Below the pieces are notes generated by a model that was given only the letters and a program-made list of their open reading frames with translations, was not told where the DNA came from and made no database searches. Positions 29,539 to 37,372 of a DNA stretch of 64,000 nt are shown here, piece after piece. This DNA comes from Bacillus sp. CGMCC 1.16541 (GTDB taxonomy: Bacteria > Bacillota > Bacilli > Bacillales > Bacillaceae_H), in the NCBI RefSeq assembly GCF_003184905.1, contig NZ_QFRU01000005.1, positions 1-64,000 on the forward strand. The letters run 5' to 3'. A program made the position numbers and the translations under genes. Each line of letters starts with the position of its first letter. The stretch's first letter is position 1.

Positions 29539-30117
29539 TTATTTCGAATTCAGAAAAGCTTGCTTGTTTTTGGCAAAATAATCCCATCCTGAAATGACTG
29601 TAAAGATAACAGCAATCCATAATGCAATATCTGCAAACGGAATTGAAATAAGTGCAAATGGAAGGTTATAAAGTAATAATGCTGAAATTGCGATAATTTG
29701 TGTCCAAGTTTTAATTTTCCCAAGCATATTCGCTGCCACTACTTCTCCTTCACCTGCAAGAACTAATCGCAACCCTGTTACAGCAAATTCACGACTAATG
29801 ATAATAATAGCTGCCCAAGCTGATGCTGAGCCTAACTCCACTAATGCGATTAATGCTGCTGACACTAATAGTTTGTCTGCTAACGGATCTAGAAACTTAC
29901 CTAAGTTTGTTACTAAATTATATTTACGTGCATAGTAACCATCTACCCAGTCCGTTGTTGAGGCAATAATGAATACTGCTGCTCCGATTAAGTGGGCAAT
30001 AGGAACTGTTATATCACCAATCACTACTTCTCCCCATGGTAATTCAACTAACATTAAAATTAAAAAGACCGGAATTAAAAAAATCCTTGAAATGGTAATT
30101 TTATTTGGTAAATTCAT
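29539..30117 (-). CDS. pgsA: CDP-diacylglycerol--glycerol-3-phosphate 3-phosphatidyltransferase
   Basis: Membrane enzyme that makes phosphatidylglycerol phosphate, the committed step to phosphatidylglycerol and cardiolipin. I place the start at 30117 (MNLPNKITISRIFL, 192 residues, GGAGG site); the frame is open 5 codons further. The CDP-alcohol phosphotransferase motif D-G-x2-A-R-x8-G-x3-D-x3-D is complete in DGYYARKYNLVTNLGKFLDP and the next residues. Four or more hydrophobic helices follow. Confidence 0.95.
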   Translation of the reverse strand: MNLPNKITISRIFLIPVFLILMLVELPWGEVVIGDITVPIAHLIGAAVFIIASTTDWVDGYYARKYNLVTNLGKFLDPLADKLLVSAALIALVELGSASAWAAIIIISREFAVTGLRLVLAGEGEVVAANMLGKIKTWTQIIAISALLLYNLPFALISIPFADIALWIAVIFTVISGWDYFAKNKQAFLNSK

Positions 30118-30198
30118 TATGTATTCCTCCAATGATTAAAACAAATTGAAAGTGGAGCTGCCTTGTAAGTACATAAAGCTAGAAAAAGATGATGTTGT

Positions 30199-30240
30199 GG
30201 GCCGTGTCAAAAGGGATATATATCCCTTTTGACACGGCCC
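30199..30240. repeat. Perfect 42-bp palindrome between ymfM and pgsA
   Basis: GGGCCGTGTCAAAAGGGATA is followed immediately by its mirror complement, so both strands read the same. As RNA it would fold into an 18-base-pair hairpin with a tiny ATATAT loop. No T-run follows closely on the minus strand (TTTTTCT only after 10 bases), so it may be a terminator or a processing/stability element inside the ymfM-pgsA unit. Confidence 0.9.
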
Positions 30241-30282
30241 GCTCTTTCTATTTAGTATACACTTTATTCACATCTCTCATTA

Positions 30283-31182
30283 TTATTGAGCACTTTCACC
30301 TTTATTATATTGAATGGTAACAACTTGACGTACTCGCTCACTTGGGTTAAATGGCAATTGAACGTCTTGTCCATTAATTTTCATCTGAACAGCTGGGGAA
30401 AAACCGATGTTTATACGCACTTCAGACTCTTGTGTTAAATCGAATTCTTTTGTTTCACCATTTTTTAAACTCGCGTTATAGAAAACGCCACCTTTACCAT
30501 TCTTAATATCTAGCCATGTATCAGCATCTTTCGCTGATATCTGGAGCTTAAATTCTTCTACTCCAGATAGTTCATATGTTGCGTTTCGTCCGCTTTTTTG
30601 AACTTCTGTGTATGTTTGTTCTTCAGTCGATGGCTCTTCTTCTACAGGCTTCTCTTGTGGAGTAGCTGGTTCTTCTGTTTCAGCTGATTCTTTTTCTTTT
30701 TCTTCCTCTGCTAACGGTGAGTCAGTCGCTTCTTCAATTTCACTCTCTTCAGTTTGAGAAGCCTTACTATCAGCTGCATCGTCTGTTGCCTTGCTTTGAG
30801 CAAATATCCAAACAGTACTCGCAATGGCAATGACAACCACTACAATTAAAATAATTGGGAGAGCATCAAGTGCTTTTGATGCCTTCTCCGGAATTTCCTT
30901 GCGAGTGCGAACTCTAGATAATTGTTGTGGCAAATCGTCTGTTTGAGTAGTGGGAATCTCAGATTTATATTGTTCAAATATTTCATCTGGACTTAGCCCT
31001 ACTGCTTCACAATATTGTTTAATAAAGGCACGTACGTAAAACTTACCGGGCATTAAATCATAGTTGCCTTCTTCAATGCCAACTAGATATCGTTTTTGAA
31101 TTTTTGTTAACTTTTGTAAATCATCAAGAGTTAAATTCTTCTCTTCTCTGGCCGTTTTCAATCTATTTCCTAATTCTGTCAA
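30283..31182 (-). CDS. ymfM: YmfM, RodZ-like helix-turn-helix membrane protein
   Basis: About 299 residues. An N-terminal Xre-type helix-turn-helix (about 1-70, ELGNRLKTAREEKNLTLDDL, then KIQKRYLVGIEEGNY), one membrane helix (about 109-130, PIILIVVVVIAIASTVWIF), a long acidic Glu/Thr linker (about 140-195) and a beta-rich DUF4115 outer domain (about 200-299). This is the RodZ plan, linking the MreB cytoskeleton to the wall machinery. I prefer the TTG at 31182 (GTAGGTG site), though a GTG 9 bases upstream is possible. Between ymfK and pgsA, as in B. subtilis. Confidence 0.9.
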   Translation of the reverse strand: MTELGNRLKTAREEKNLTLDDLQKLTKIQKRYLVGIEEGNYDLMPGKFYVRAFIKQYCEAVGLSPDEIFEQYKSEIPTTQTDDLPQQLSRVRTRKEIPEKASKALDALPIILIVVVVIAIASTVWIFAQSKATDDAADSKASQTEESEIEEATDSPLAEEEKEKESAETEEPATPQEKPVEEEPSTEEQTYTEVQKSGRNATYELSGVEEFKLQISAKDADTWLDIKNGKGGVFYNASLKNGETKEFDLTQESEVRINIGFSPAVQMKINGQDVQLPFNPSERVRQVVTIQYNKGESAQ

Positions 31183-31203
31183 CCATAACACCTACCAATT
31201 TTA

Positions 31204-31995
31204 CTAAAAATCAAACATTGAAAAGCCATTATCCGGGAACATCTGTGAACCTTCTACTTTGTCATATGTAATCTCTTCATCAGGCTCGTTACGTAATTCG
31301 ATAATATACTCAAAATCATCTAAAGTATATTCTGTATTTTGAACAAAAACATCTGGATGTTCAACGATTTTAGTCGCTGGTACTCGCATAATTTCACGTA
31401 CTAATTGCCAATGCTTTTCATTTGCTCTTCGTGTAGAAACGATACCGTCTATAATAAAGATATTATCCGTGTTATACTCTTCTTCGATTAATTGACTGCG
31501 AATGGTTTGCTTTAGTAATGTTGAAGAGACAAATAACCATCTCTTATTTGCACAAACACTTGCAGCAACAATTGATTCGGTTTTACCTACTCGAGGCATC
31601 CCACGAATTCCAATAAGTTTATGTCCATCTTGTTTAAACAACTCTGCCATGAAGTCCACAAGAAGACCTAGTTCATCACGAACAAACCGGAATGTTTTTC
31701 GATCATCAGCATCACGCTGTATATATCGACCATGTCGAACAGCTAAACGATCGCGTAACTTAGGTGGCCTAAATTTTGTAACAGCTATGTTATCCATTGT
31801 ATTTAAAATGGATTCTAGCCTTTCAATTTGTTCATGAGAATCGCAGCGAACTAGTAACCCTCGCCTTTGATCATCCACACCATTTATAGTCACGATGTTA
31901 ATTGAAAGCATTCCAAGTAATGAAGAAATATCACCTAATAAGCCTGGACGATTTTTTTGTATCTGATATTCTAAATACCACTCAATCTTCGCCAC
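31204..31995 (-). CDS. ymfK: YmfK, DUF3388 protein with ACT-like and P-loop segments
   Basis: A 263-residue conserved Bacillus protein of unknown role. The first 75 residues look like an ACT domain (NRPGLLGDISSLLGMLSINI). Later, GIRGMPRVGKTES (about 128-140) resembles a Walker A motif and FIIDGIVS could be a Walker B. The sequence matches B. subtilis YmfK over its whole length. The start is GTG, with GGGGAGAGG ahead. The intergenic 31996-32235 upstream of it is AT-rich and holds a weak cre-like sequence (32098-32112). Confidence 0.88.
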   Translation of the reverse strand: MAKIEWYLEYQIQKNRPGLLGDISSLLGMLSINIVTINGVDDQRRGLLVRCDSHEQIERLESILNTMDNIAVTKFRPPKLRDRLAVRHGRYIQRDADDRKTFRFVRDELGLLVDFMAELFKQDGHKLIGIRGMPRVGKTESIVAASVCANKRWLFVSSTLLKQTIRSQLIEEEYNTDNIFIIDGIVSTRRANEKHWQLVREIMRVPATKIVEHPDVFVQNTEYTLDDFEYIIELRNEPDEEITYDKVEGSQMFPDNGFSMFDF

Positions 31996-32235
31996 AAAAC
32001 CCTCTCCCCATCTAATGGCATAAATATATATATTAAATATAAATGATTTGCTTTAATTTATAAACCCTAAAACAAGGCGACATCCTAAATGTTTTCATAA
32101 AAACGTTTTCATTACAATGTTTCAAACGATTTGTTTTAATTTTATCTATAAAGCGATGAGAGTATGTTGTAAGTAAGCGAGTAACCGAAAGGGGGAATTG
32201 AAGTTAAAGCTGGGCTCTAGAAAAGAATCAAAAAC

Positions 32236-32263
32236 AAAAAGAGAGGTAAACCCCTCTTTTACT
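32236..32263 (-). terminator. Intrinsic terminator of ymfJ
   Basis: AAAAGAG-GGT / ACC-CTCTTTT type stem overlapping the ymfJ stop, with a TTTTTG tail on the minus strand. Confidence 0.75.
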
Positions 32264-32519
32264 TTGCATTCCCATTATTTTGTACAAGCTTTACCATCAT
32301 GTTCGCAATCGCATGTTGCTCTTCTGGCGAAGCTACACTCCAAAGATCTGCTAACACTTTCTCTTGCTCGTTTTTCGCTTCAACTTGATTTGCTAAATAG
32401 CCACCAATTTGATAAGCAAGACCTTGAATGACTTCATTGTTCATTCCTTCGTTTTGCGCGTGGTGTAAACGATCACCTAAAAAATTTTTCCAAGAATCCC
32501 AATTGTCTAATACTGACAT
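32259..32519 (-). CDS. ymfJ: YmfJ, DUF3243 protein
   Basis: An 86-residue helical protein of the DUF3243 family, found mainly in Bacillales. It is recognisable from SVLDNWDSWKNFLGDRLHHAQNEGM and the LADLWSVASPEEQHAIANMMVKLVQ end. No enzyme motif, cysteine or membrane helix. Function unknown; possibly spore-related by its distribution, which is only inference. Own terminator. Confidence 0.88.
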   Translation of the reverse strand: MSVLDNWDSWKNFLGDRLHHAQNEGMNNEVIQGLAYQIGGYLANQVEAKNEQEKVLADLWSVASPEEQHAIANMMVKLVQNNGNAK

Positions 32520-32586
32520 GAAAGACCCTCCTTAAGGTTTATTCATATCATAGTTTGTACGTTAGATTGTATTTTATACGATATTT

Positions 32587-33312
32587 TTACGTGTACCACC
32601 CACCATTTACAGAGAGTACCTGCCCTGTAATATACGAAGACTTCTGTGATACTAGAAATGACACAGCTTGTGCCACCTCACTGGTCTTGCCTAATCTTCC
32701 TGCTGGAATCTCTTCTTTTAATAACGCAAGATCTTCATCTGTATAGTCACTTAACATATTGGTTTGAATAGCACCTGGTGCAACAGCATTCACACGAATG
32801 TTACTAAGTGCTACTTCCTTCGCAAGAGCTTTTACAAACGTATTTTGAGCTCCCTTAACCATTGAATAGAGCACCTCATAAGACGCCCCCATCAAACCCC
32901 AAATAGAAGAAATCATGACAACATTGCCTTCTTTTTTACGCACCATGTCAGGTAATAACGCTTTTGTTATTTTATAAGGAGCTGTTACATGAAGGCAAAT
33001 CATCGCATCAATCTCTTTATTAGTATGATCCGTTACTAAACCTGTTAAGGCGTTTCCACTATTATGTATACAAACATCAATCGGTACACTTACTTGACTT
33101 AAAAAGCTGTCAATTCCTTCTTGAGTTGATAAGTCTGCTTGAACAAGTAAAATGGTACGAGTCATTTTTGTTAGTTCTTCCTTAAGTATACGCGCCGCTG
33201 TTTCATTTTGATGATAATGTAATAGTAACGAGTAGCCATCTTCAGCCAGCTGTTTAGCAATGGCTGTACCGATCCCTCCGCTTGCTCCTGTAATCAATGC
33301 GAATTTTTCCAC
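32587..33312 (-). CDS. ymfI: YmfI, short-chain dehydrogenase/reductase (FabG-like)
   Basis: About 241 residues with a full SDR core: NAD(P) motif TGASGGIGTA (about 9-18), NNAG variant HNSGNA, catalytic Ser in VMISSIWG (about 133) and YSMVKGA (Tyr-x3-Lys, about 147-151), and the C-terminal GQVLSVNGGWYT. It resembles FabG (3-oxoacyl-ACP reductase) but lies outside a fatty-acid cluster, so the substrate is open. The start GTG at 33312 has AAGGAGAGAGG ahead; the longer open frame of 12 more codons lacks such a site. Confidence 0.87.
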   Translation of the reverse strand: MEKFALITGASGGIGTAIAKQLAEDGYSLLLHYHQNETAARILKEELTKMTRTILLVQADLSTQEGIDSFLSQVSVPIDVCIHNSGNALTGLVTDHTNKEIDAMICLHVTAPYKITKALLPDMVRKKEGNVVMISSIWGLMGASYEVLYSMVKGAQNTFVKALAKEVALSNIRVNAVAPGAIQTNMLSDYTDEDLALLKEEIPAGRLGKTSEVAQAVSFLVSQKSSYITGQVLSVNGGWYT

Positions 33313-33396
33313 ATTCCTCTCTCCTTTTACCAATGCCCGCCCTAACAAAGAGGGTGAGACCTAATTCAATAAAACAGAAAAGTAAATTTACATACA

Positions 33397-33450
33397 ACAT
33401 CCCTTACCTGCCTATCCATTTTACGACTGGATTTTATCGGTAAGGGATGT
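33397..33450 (-). repeat. Stem-loop in the ymfH-ymfI gap (first of two)
   Basis: Arms ACATCCCTTACC/GGTAAGGGATGT (12 bases, perfect), enclosing a 30-base part that itself can pair ATCCA/TGGAT. There is no T-run after it on the minus strand, so it is not an obvious terminator. Confidence 0.8.
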
Positions 33451-33455
33451 TACAA

Positions 33456-33500
33456 GCTGAGACAATAGGGGTATTTCTCCCCTGTTGTCTCAGCCTTTTT
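33456..33500. terminator. Strong hairpin after ymfH (second of two)
   Basis: GCTGAGACAA-x-AGGGG / CCCCT-x-TTGTCTCAGC, 16-base arms with one mismatch and a 7-base loop. A TTTTT run follows on the plus strand; on the minus strand, the direction of ymfH, the tail is only TTGTAAC. Likely terminator or mRNA-end stabiliser. Confidence 0.65.
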
Positions 33501-33518
33501 ACTTATCCTATCCTATCA

Positions 33519-34811
33519 TTATCCTTCATTGTTTGGAACTACTTGACACACCGTAAAGTTTTCTTCGTTTACTAGTTCACTTACGACCTTTTTTATATCT
33601 TCTAGCTTTAATGCTTCAAGCGTTTCTACGACATTAAACATGTCCATATCGTTAAACGCGTACCTTGTGAATTGATTTGCAATAAACTCAGGGGAGTTCA
33701 AAGACCGTAAAAACGCCCCAATTTTCTTTTTACGAACACGATCTAATTCTTCTTCAGACATAGACACTGCTTTCATTTCCATTAACATCTTTTGTAATCG
33801 CTCTGCTAACTGATCGGGGTTTTCCGTATCTCCTCCAACGATGGCAAACCCAAACCCTTGCTCTTCTGTGTAATCATAAGAAAATGTCTCATCAATTAAC
33901 CCTTCACTGTAAAGTTCCTCATAATAAGCAGAACTTTTACCGAATAGGTAATCAAGCATTACATTAATGGATAACTCATGCTTTAACATCTCTTCACCTG
34001 AACGCATTGGATGCTTTGCTTTTACTCCAACTAAACACTTCGATGATTGTACTGTCATCGGAAGAACTTGCTTTTTCTCTGCTACATGGTCAGGTTCTTC
34101 CTCAAAATGTCTTTTAATTTCAGATGCTTGTTCGTACTTTTTCTTTGCTTGATTATCACGAATCTGCTTCATCACTTTATCAGCATCAACTGGACCGACA
34201 ACAAACAATAACATATTACTTGGATGATAAAACGTCTCATAACAAGTATATAGCAAATCTTTTGTAACTTTTGAAATGGAGTCAATCGTACCTGCAATGT
34301 CAATTTTAACTGGATGGTGATGATACATATTTTGAATAGTTCCAAAATAAAGACGCCAATCTGGATTATCATCATACATCGTAATTTCCTGACCAATGAT
34401 TCCTTTTTCTTTTTCTACAGTCTTTTCGGAAAAATAGGGCTCTTGAACAAAGTCCACGAGTGTTTCTAGGTTCTGCTCAAAATTCGATGTGCAACTAAAT
34501 AAGTAAGCGGTTCTTGTAAAAGACGTAAAAGCATTCGCAGACGCCCCTTGCTTACTAAACTGCTGAAACACATCGCCATCTTCTTTTTCAAATAACTTAT
34601 GCTCTAAAAAATGTGCAATTCCATCAGGAACTTGAATCATTTCTTTTTCATTTAATGGTACAAATTGATTGTCAATTGAACCATACTTCGTTGTAAATGT
34701 AGCAAAAGACTTATTAAATTCTTTTTTTGGTAAGATATATACTTCTAACCCATTATCCATCTTTTCATGATACAGTTCTTCTTGTAACTGAGCGAATTCG
34801 ATTTTTTCCAT
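33519..34811 (-). CDS. ymfH: YmfH, M16-family zinc peptidase
   Basis: A 430-residue M16B peptidase with the inverted zinc motif HFLEH (in GIAHFLEHKLF, about 70) and the distal Glu region GQEITMYDDNPDW. It has two-domain clamshell length. Start at the ATG 34811, one base after the ymfF stop, giving MEKIEFAQLQEELYHEKM, which aligns with B. subtilis YmfH. The pair YmfF (no zinc motif) plus YmfH (active) resembles the M16B heterodimer plan seen in peptide-processing proteases. The substrate is unknown. Confidence 0.92.
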   Translation of the reverse strand: MEKIEFAQLQEELYHEKMDNGLEVYILPKKEFNKSFATFTTKYGSIDNQFVPLNEKEMIQVPDGIAHFLEHKLFEKEDGDVFQQFSKQGASANAFTSFTRTAYLFSCTSNFEQNLETLVDFVQEPYFSEKTVEKEKGIIGQEITMYDDNPDWRLYFGTIQNMYHHHPVKIDIAGTIDSISKVTKDLLYTCYETFYHPSNMLLFVVGPVDADKVMKQIRDNQAKKKYEQASEIKRHFEEEPDHVAEKKQVLPMTVQSSKCLVGVKAKHPMRSGEEMLKHELSINVMLDYLFGKSSAYYEELYSEGLIDETFSYDYTEEQGFGFAIVGGDTENPDQLAERLQKMLMEMKAVSMSEEELDRVRKKKIGAFLRSLNSPEFIANQFTRYAFNDMDMFNVVETLEALKLEDIKKVVSELVNEENFTVCQVVPNNEG

Positions 34812-34812
34812 A

Positions 34813-36093
34813 TTATTCACCGTCCATTCCTGTTAAAAAATAAATCGTATCCATCTGAATGTTTTCGGCTACTTTTACAATGTCTTGTGTAGAAACAGCA
34901 TCAATTCCTTTTAAGTATTCATCAATCGTAATAGACGCGCCTGTAAGCTCATTGTGATAAAGCACCTCTACTAATCCTCTTGGTGTATCAATTGTTTCGA
35001 GCAATTGATTATGGATCACTGCTTTTGTTTGAGCAATTTCTTCGTCAGTAAACTCTCCGTCCCTCATCGCTTCCATCTGCTCTTTAATAATTGTAACAGC
35101 TTGGTCATAGTTTTTCGCATCGATACCTGACATCACCATTAATAATCCTTTATGACTTTCAACTCTTGACCCAACATAATAAGCTAAACTTGCTTTCTCA
35201 CGTACATTCATAAATAATTTTGAATGTGAAAATGCACCAAATATTCCATTAAAGACTTGTAAAGCAAAGTAATGACGGTCTCCATACACAACATTTGTAC
35301 GATAACCAATGTTTAACTTTCCTTGCTTTATATTTTGCTTCTCAACGACTTCGTTAACTTTTTCAGCAGTTTGTTTGGCTTCTGTACGATTTGTTCTTCT
35401 TACTGATCTGTCAGGTAGTGAAATAGATTCTTTCACTCCTTTTAAGACGTCTTCTGTTTGGATATCTCCAATCACATATAGATGAATAGAATCTTCTTTT
35501 AATACTTGTTGATAATATTCATATAAATTTTGCGCTGTAATGGATTCAATGTCATCAATTCGACCATTTACATGTAAAGAATAGGGTTCTTCTTTACACA
35601 TTTCTTCCACAAGACGTAAGTTCGCATAACGCATTTTATCATCGAAAACAGCTTGAATACGTTGACGTAACGCTCTTTTTTCTTTTGATACAATATCATT
35701 TAAAAATGCCTCTCCCTCAACTGCTGGATGAAGCAAAATATCTCCTATTAAAGACAGAGCATGTTGTAGCAACGGCGTGTGATCTTTCAAATACTTTTCA
35801 TTCGCAATATCAATTCGAATGGTAATATCATGATTGTCACCTTTTTTAGTTAAATCCACTTGTAGCGTTGCTCCGTATAAATCATCTAAGTGACTTCTTA
35901 GCTTTGTCGTCGTTGGCAATTTTTCCGTTGCGCTTTGTAATACGTATGGAAGCAATGCTCTTTTCGTAACGGTTTCTTCCTTTAAGGGTGAATTAAGCTT
36001 AAGAATAACAGTGTTTGTCTTATATTTTGATGTTTGAATGGTATGAACAGTCAGCCCTTGCAACTCATGCTTTTGTTCAGCTAATAACTTCAT
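34813..36093 (-). CDS. ymfF: YmfF, non-catalytic M16-family subunit
   Basis: A 426-residue M16-fold protein without an HxxEH zinc motif; where the active partner has HFLEH, this one reads YVLQSATEK. It keeps the C-terminal M16 half (GIFGAFSHSKLFMNVREKASLAYY). It probably pairs with YmfH as a structural or substrate-binding subunit. GGAGG precedes the ATG. First gene of ymfF-ymfH, with a leader of about 190 bases containing a hairpin. Confidence 0.9.
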   Translation of the reverse strand: MKLLAEQKHELQGLTVHTIQTSKYKTNTVILKLNSPLKEETVTKRALLPYVLQSATEKLPTTTKLRSHLDDLYGATLQVDLTKKGDNHDITIRIDIANEKYLKDHTPLLQHALSLIGDILLHPAVEGEAFLNDIVSKEKRALRQRIQAVFDDKMRYANLRLVEEMCKEEPYSLHVNGRIDDIESITAQNLYEYYQQVLKEDSIHLYVIGDIQTEDVLKGVKESISLPDRSVRRTNRTEAKQTAEKVNEVVEKQNIKQGKLNIGYRTNVVYGDRHYFALQVFNGIFGAFSHSKLFMNVREKASLAYYVGSRVESHKGLLMVMSGIDAKNYDQAVTIIKEQMEAMRDGEFTDEEIAQTKAVIHNQLLETIDTPRGLVEVLYHNELTGASITIDEYLKGIDAVSTQDIVKVAENIQMDTIYFLTGMDGE

Positions 36094-36179
36094 TCATAAA
36101 CCTCCTTTTTAATGGTAAGCATCGATAACTAGCGTGTTGATTTTCTTCATTTATATTAGATACTTAATGAACAAAGAAC

Positions 36180-36201
36180 TCCTCTAAAAGGATGTAGAGG
36201 A
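36180..36201 (-). repeat. Leader hairpin upstream of ymfF
   Basis: TCCTCTA-8-TAGAGGA. On the minus strand a T-rich GTTCTTTGTTC follows, so it could attenuate ymfF-ymfH transcription; on the plus strand CTTTTTG follows. The rest of the 319-base ymfF-nupQ gap holds a promoter candidate and the nup terminator. Confidence 0.5.
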
Positions 36202-36287
36202 CTTTTTGCTCAGTTTCCTCAAGTAATGCACATACATAAATGATGTTTCTATTTTTCATCTATCTGTTTATTTTTAGTCTTATCTTC

Positions 36288-36317
36288 ACTATATCCAATT
36301 TGAGGGAATTTTTTCAA
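36288..36317 (-). promoter_or_regulatory. Promoter of ymfF-ymfH
   Basis: Minus strand TTGAAA (36312-36317), 18-base spacer, TATAGT (36288-36293). Confidence 0.5.
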
Positions 36318-36360
36318 GTTACATCTTCTTTCGTTTTATCATTCATTTTTTAAAAATAAA

Positions 36361-36406
36361 AAAACTACTTCAGTCCCCTACAAAGTTTGTAGTGTGAAGT
36401 AGTTTT
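36361..36406 (-). terminator. Intrinsic terminator of the nucleoside ABC transporter operon
   Basis: AAAACTACTTCA/TGAAGTAGTTTT arms with an inner ACAAA/TTTGT stem and a T-run on each side, starting 6 bases after the last permease gene. Confidence 0.85.
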
Positions 36407-36412
36407 TTAAAA

Positions 36413-37372
36413 TTAGCGTTTTCCTTTTTCGTATGGTGTTCCAAGTGCTTTTGGCGCTTCTGCACGTCCAACAAACCCAGTTAACGCTAAAATTGTTAAT
36501 ACGTATGGAGCAATCGTTAGAATCACTGTCGGAATATCTTGAATGACAGGAATTTGTGCTCCTGTAATACTCAATGATTGTGCTAATCCAAAGAATAACG
36601 CTGCTCCCATTGCTCCAATTGGATGCCATTTTCCAAAAATCATTGCCGCTAAAGCTAAAAATCCTTGTCCAGATATTGTTCCACCAGCGAAGTTCGTAGC
36701 GATTGACGTTGCGTAAACAGCTCCACCAATACCAGCAAACACCCCTGAAAGCATAACACCAATATAACGCATCTTTGTTACATTAATCCCCATCGTATCC
36801 GCTGCCATTGGATGTTCTCCAACAGAGCGAAGACGTAAGCCGAATGGTGTTTTATAAATGACATACCATACGATGAATGCTAACAGTATCGCAATATAGG
36901 ATGTAGCAGGTACGCGTGAAAATAAAAGGTCGCCAATGAAAGGAATATCAGATAAAACAGGAACATCTATTTTATCAATACGAAATTGAATAAAATCCGT
37001 TTGACCTTTTCCGAAAATTTTCTTAATTAAAAAGATAGATAATCCAGCTGCTAAAAAGTTTAACGCAACTCCACTCACAACTTGATCTGCTTTTAACGTA
37101 ATGCTTGCTACTGCATGAATGAGGGAGAACAACGCACACACAATGGCTGCTACACCAATTCCAATCCAAGGAGAAGCAGCACCAAGTGAGTCTTGCAACA
37201 TTAAGGTTGTAAAAATACCTGTAAATGCACCAAACAACATTAATCCTTCTAATCCAATGTTTACTACACCAGATCGTTCACTAAACACTCCACCTAAAGC
37301 TGTAAAGATAAGAGGTGCGGCAGTATAGAGCGCTGCTGGAATAATGAGTACCAAAATGTCAAAAAAGCTCAT
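36413..37372 (-). CDS. nupQ: Nucleoside ABC transporter permease (NupQ/YufQ type)
   Basis: A 319-residue membrane permease of the branched-chain amino acid/ribose superfamily (BPD_transp_2), with about eight to ten hydrophobic helices. RSGVVNIGLEGLMLFGAF near the N-terminus and the helix-loop VGEHPMAADTMGINV (about 192-206, the ATPase contact) are typical of YufQ. It starts at the base after the upstream permease stop. In B. subtilis this transporter takes up guanosine and other nucleosides. Confidence 0.9.
   Translation of the reverse strand: MSFFDILVLIIPAALYTAAPLIFTALGGVFSERSGVVNIGLEGLMLFGAFTGIFTTLMLQDSLGAASPWIGIGVAAIVCALFSLIHAVASITLKADQVVSGVALNFLAAGLSIFLIKKIFGKGQTDFIQFRIDKIDVPVLSDIPFIGDLLFSRVPATSYIAILLAFIVWYVIYKTPFGLRLRSVGEHPMAADTMGINVTKMRYIGVMLSGVFAGIGGAVYATSIATNFAGGTISGQGFLALAAMIFGKWHPIGAMGAALFFGLAQSLSITGAQIPVIQDIPTVILTIAPYVLTILALTGFVGRAEAPKALGTPYEKGKR

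Noticed and set aside
32098-32112. Cre-like sequence upstream of ymfK
   Set aside because: It scores as well as the tdh site (one mismatch) but has no promoter in the right place and ymfK has no known link to carbon use.
32198-32431. Plus-strand frame starting TTG behind a strong AAAGGGGG site
   Set aside because: It runs through the ymfJ terminator and then antisense to the whole ymfJ gene; composition looks like a reverse-strand shadow and no promoter was convincing.
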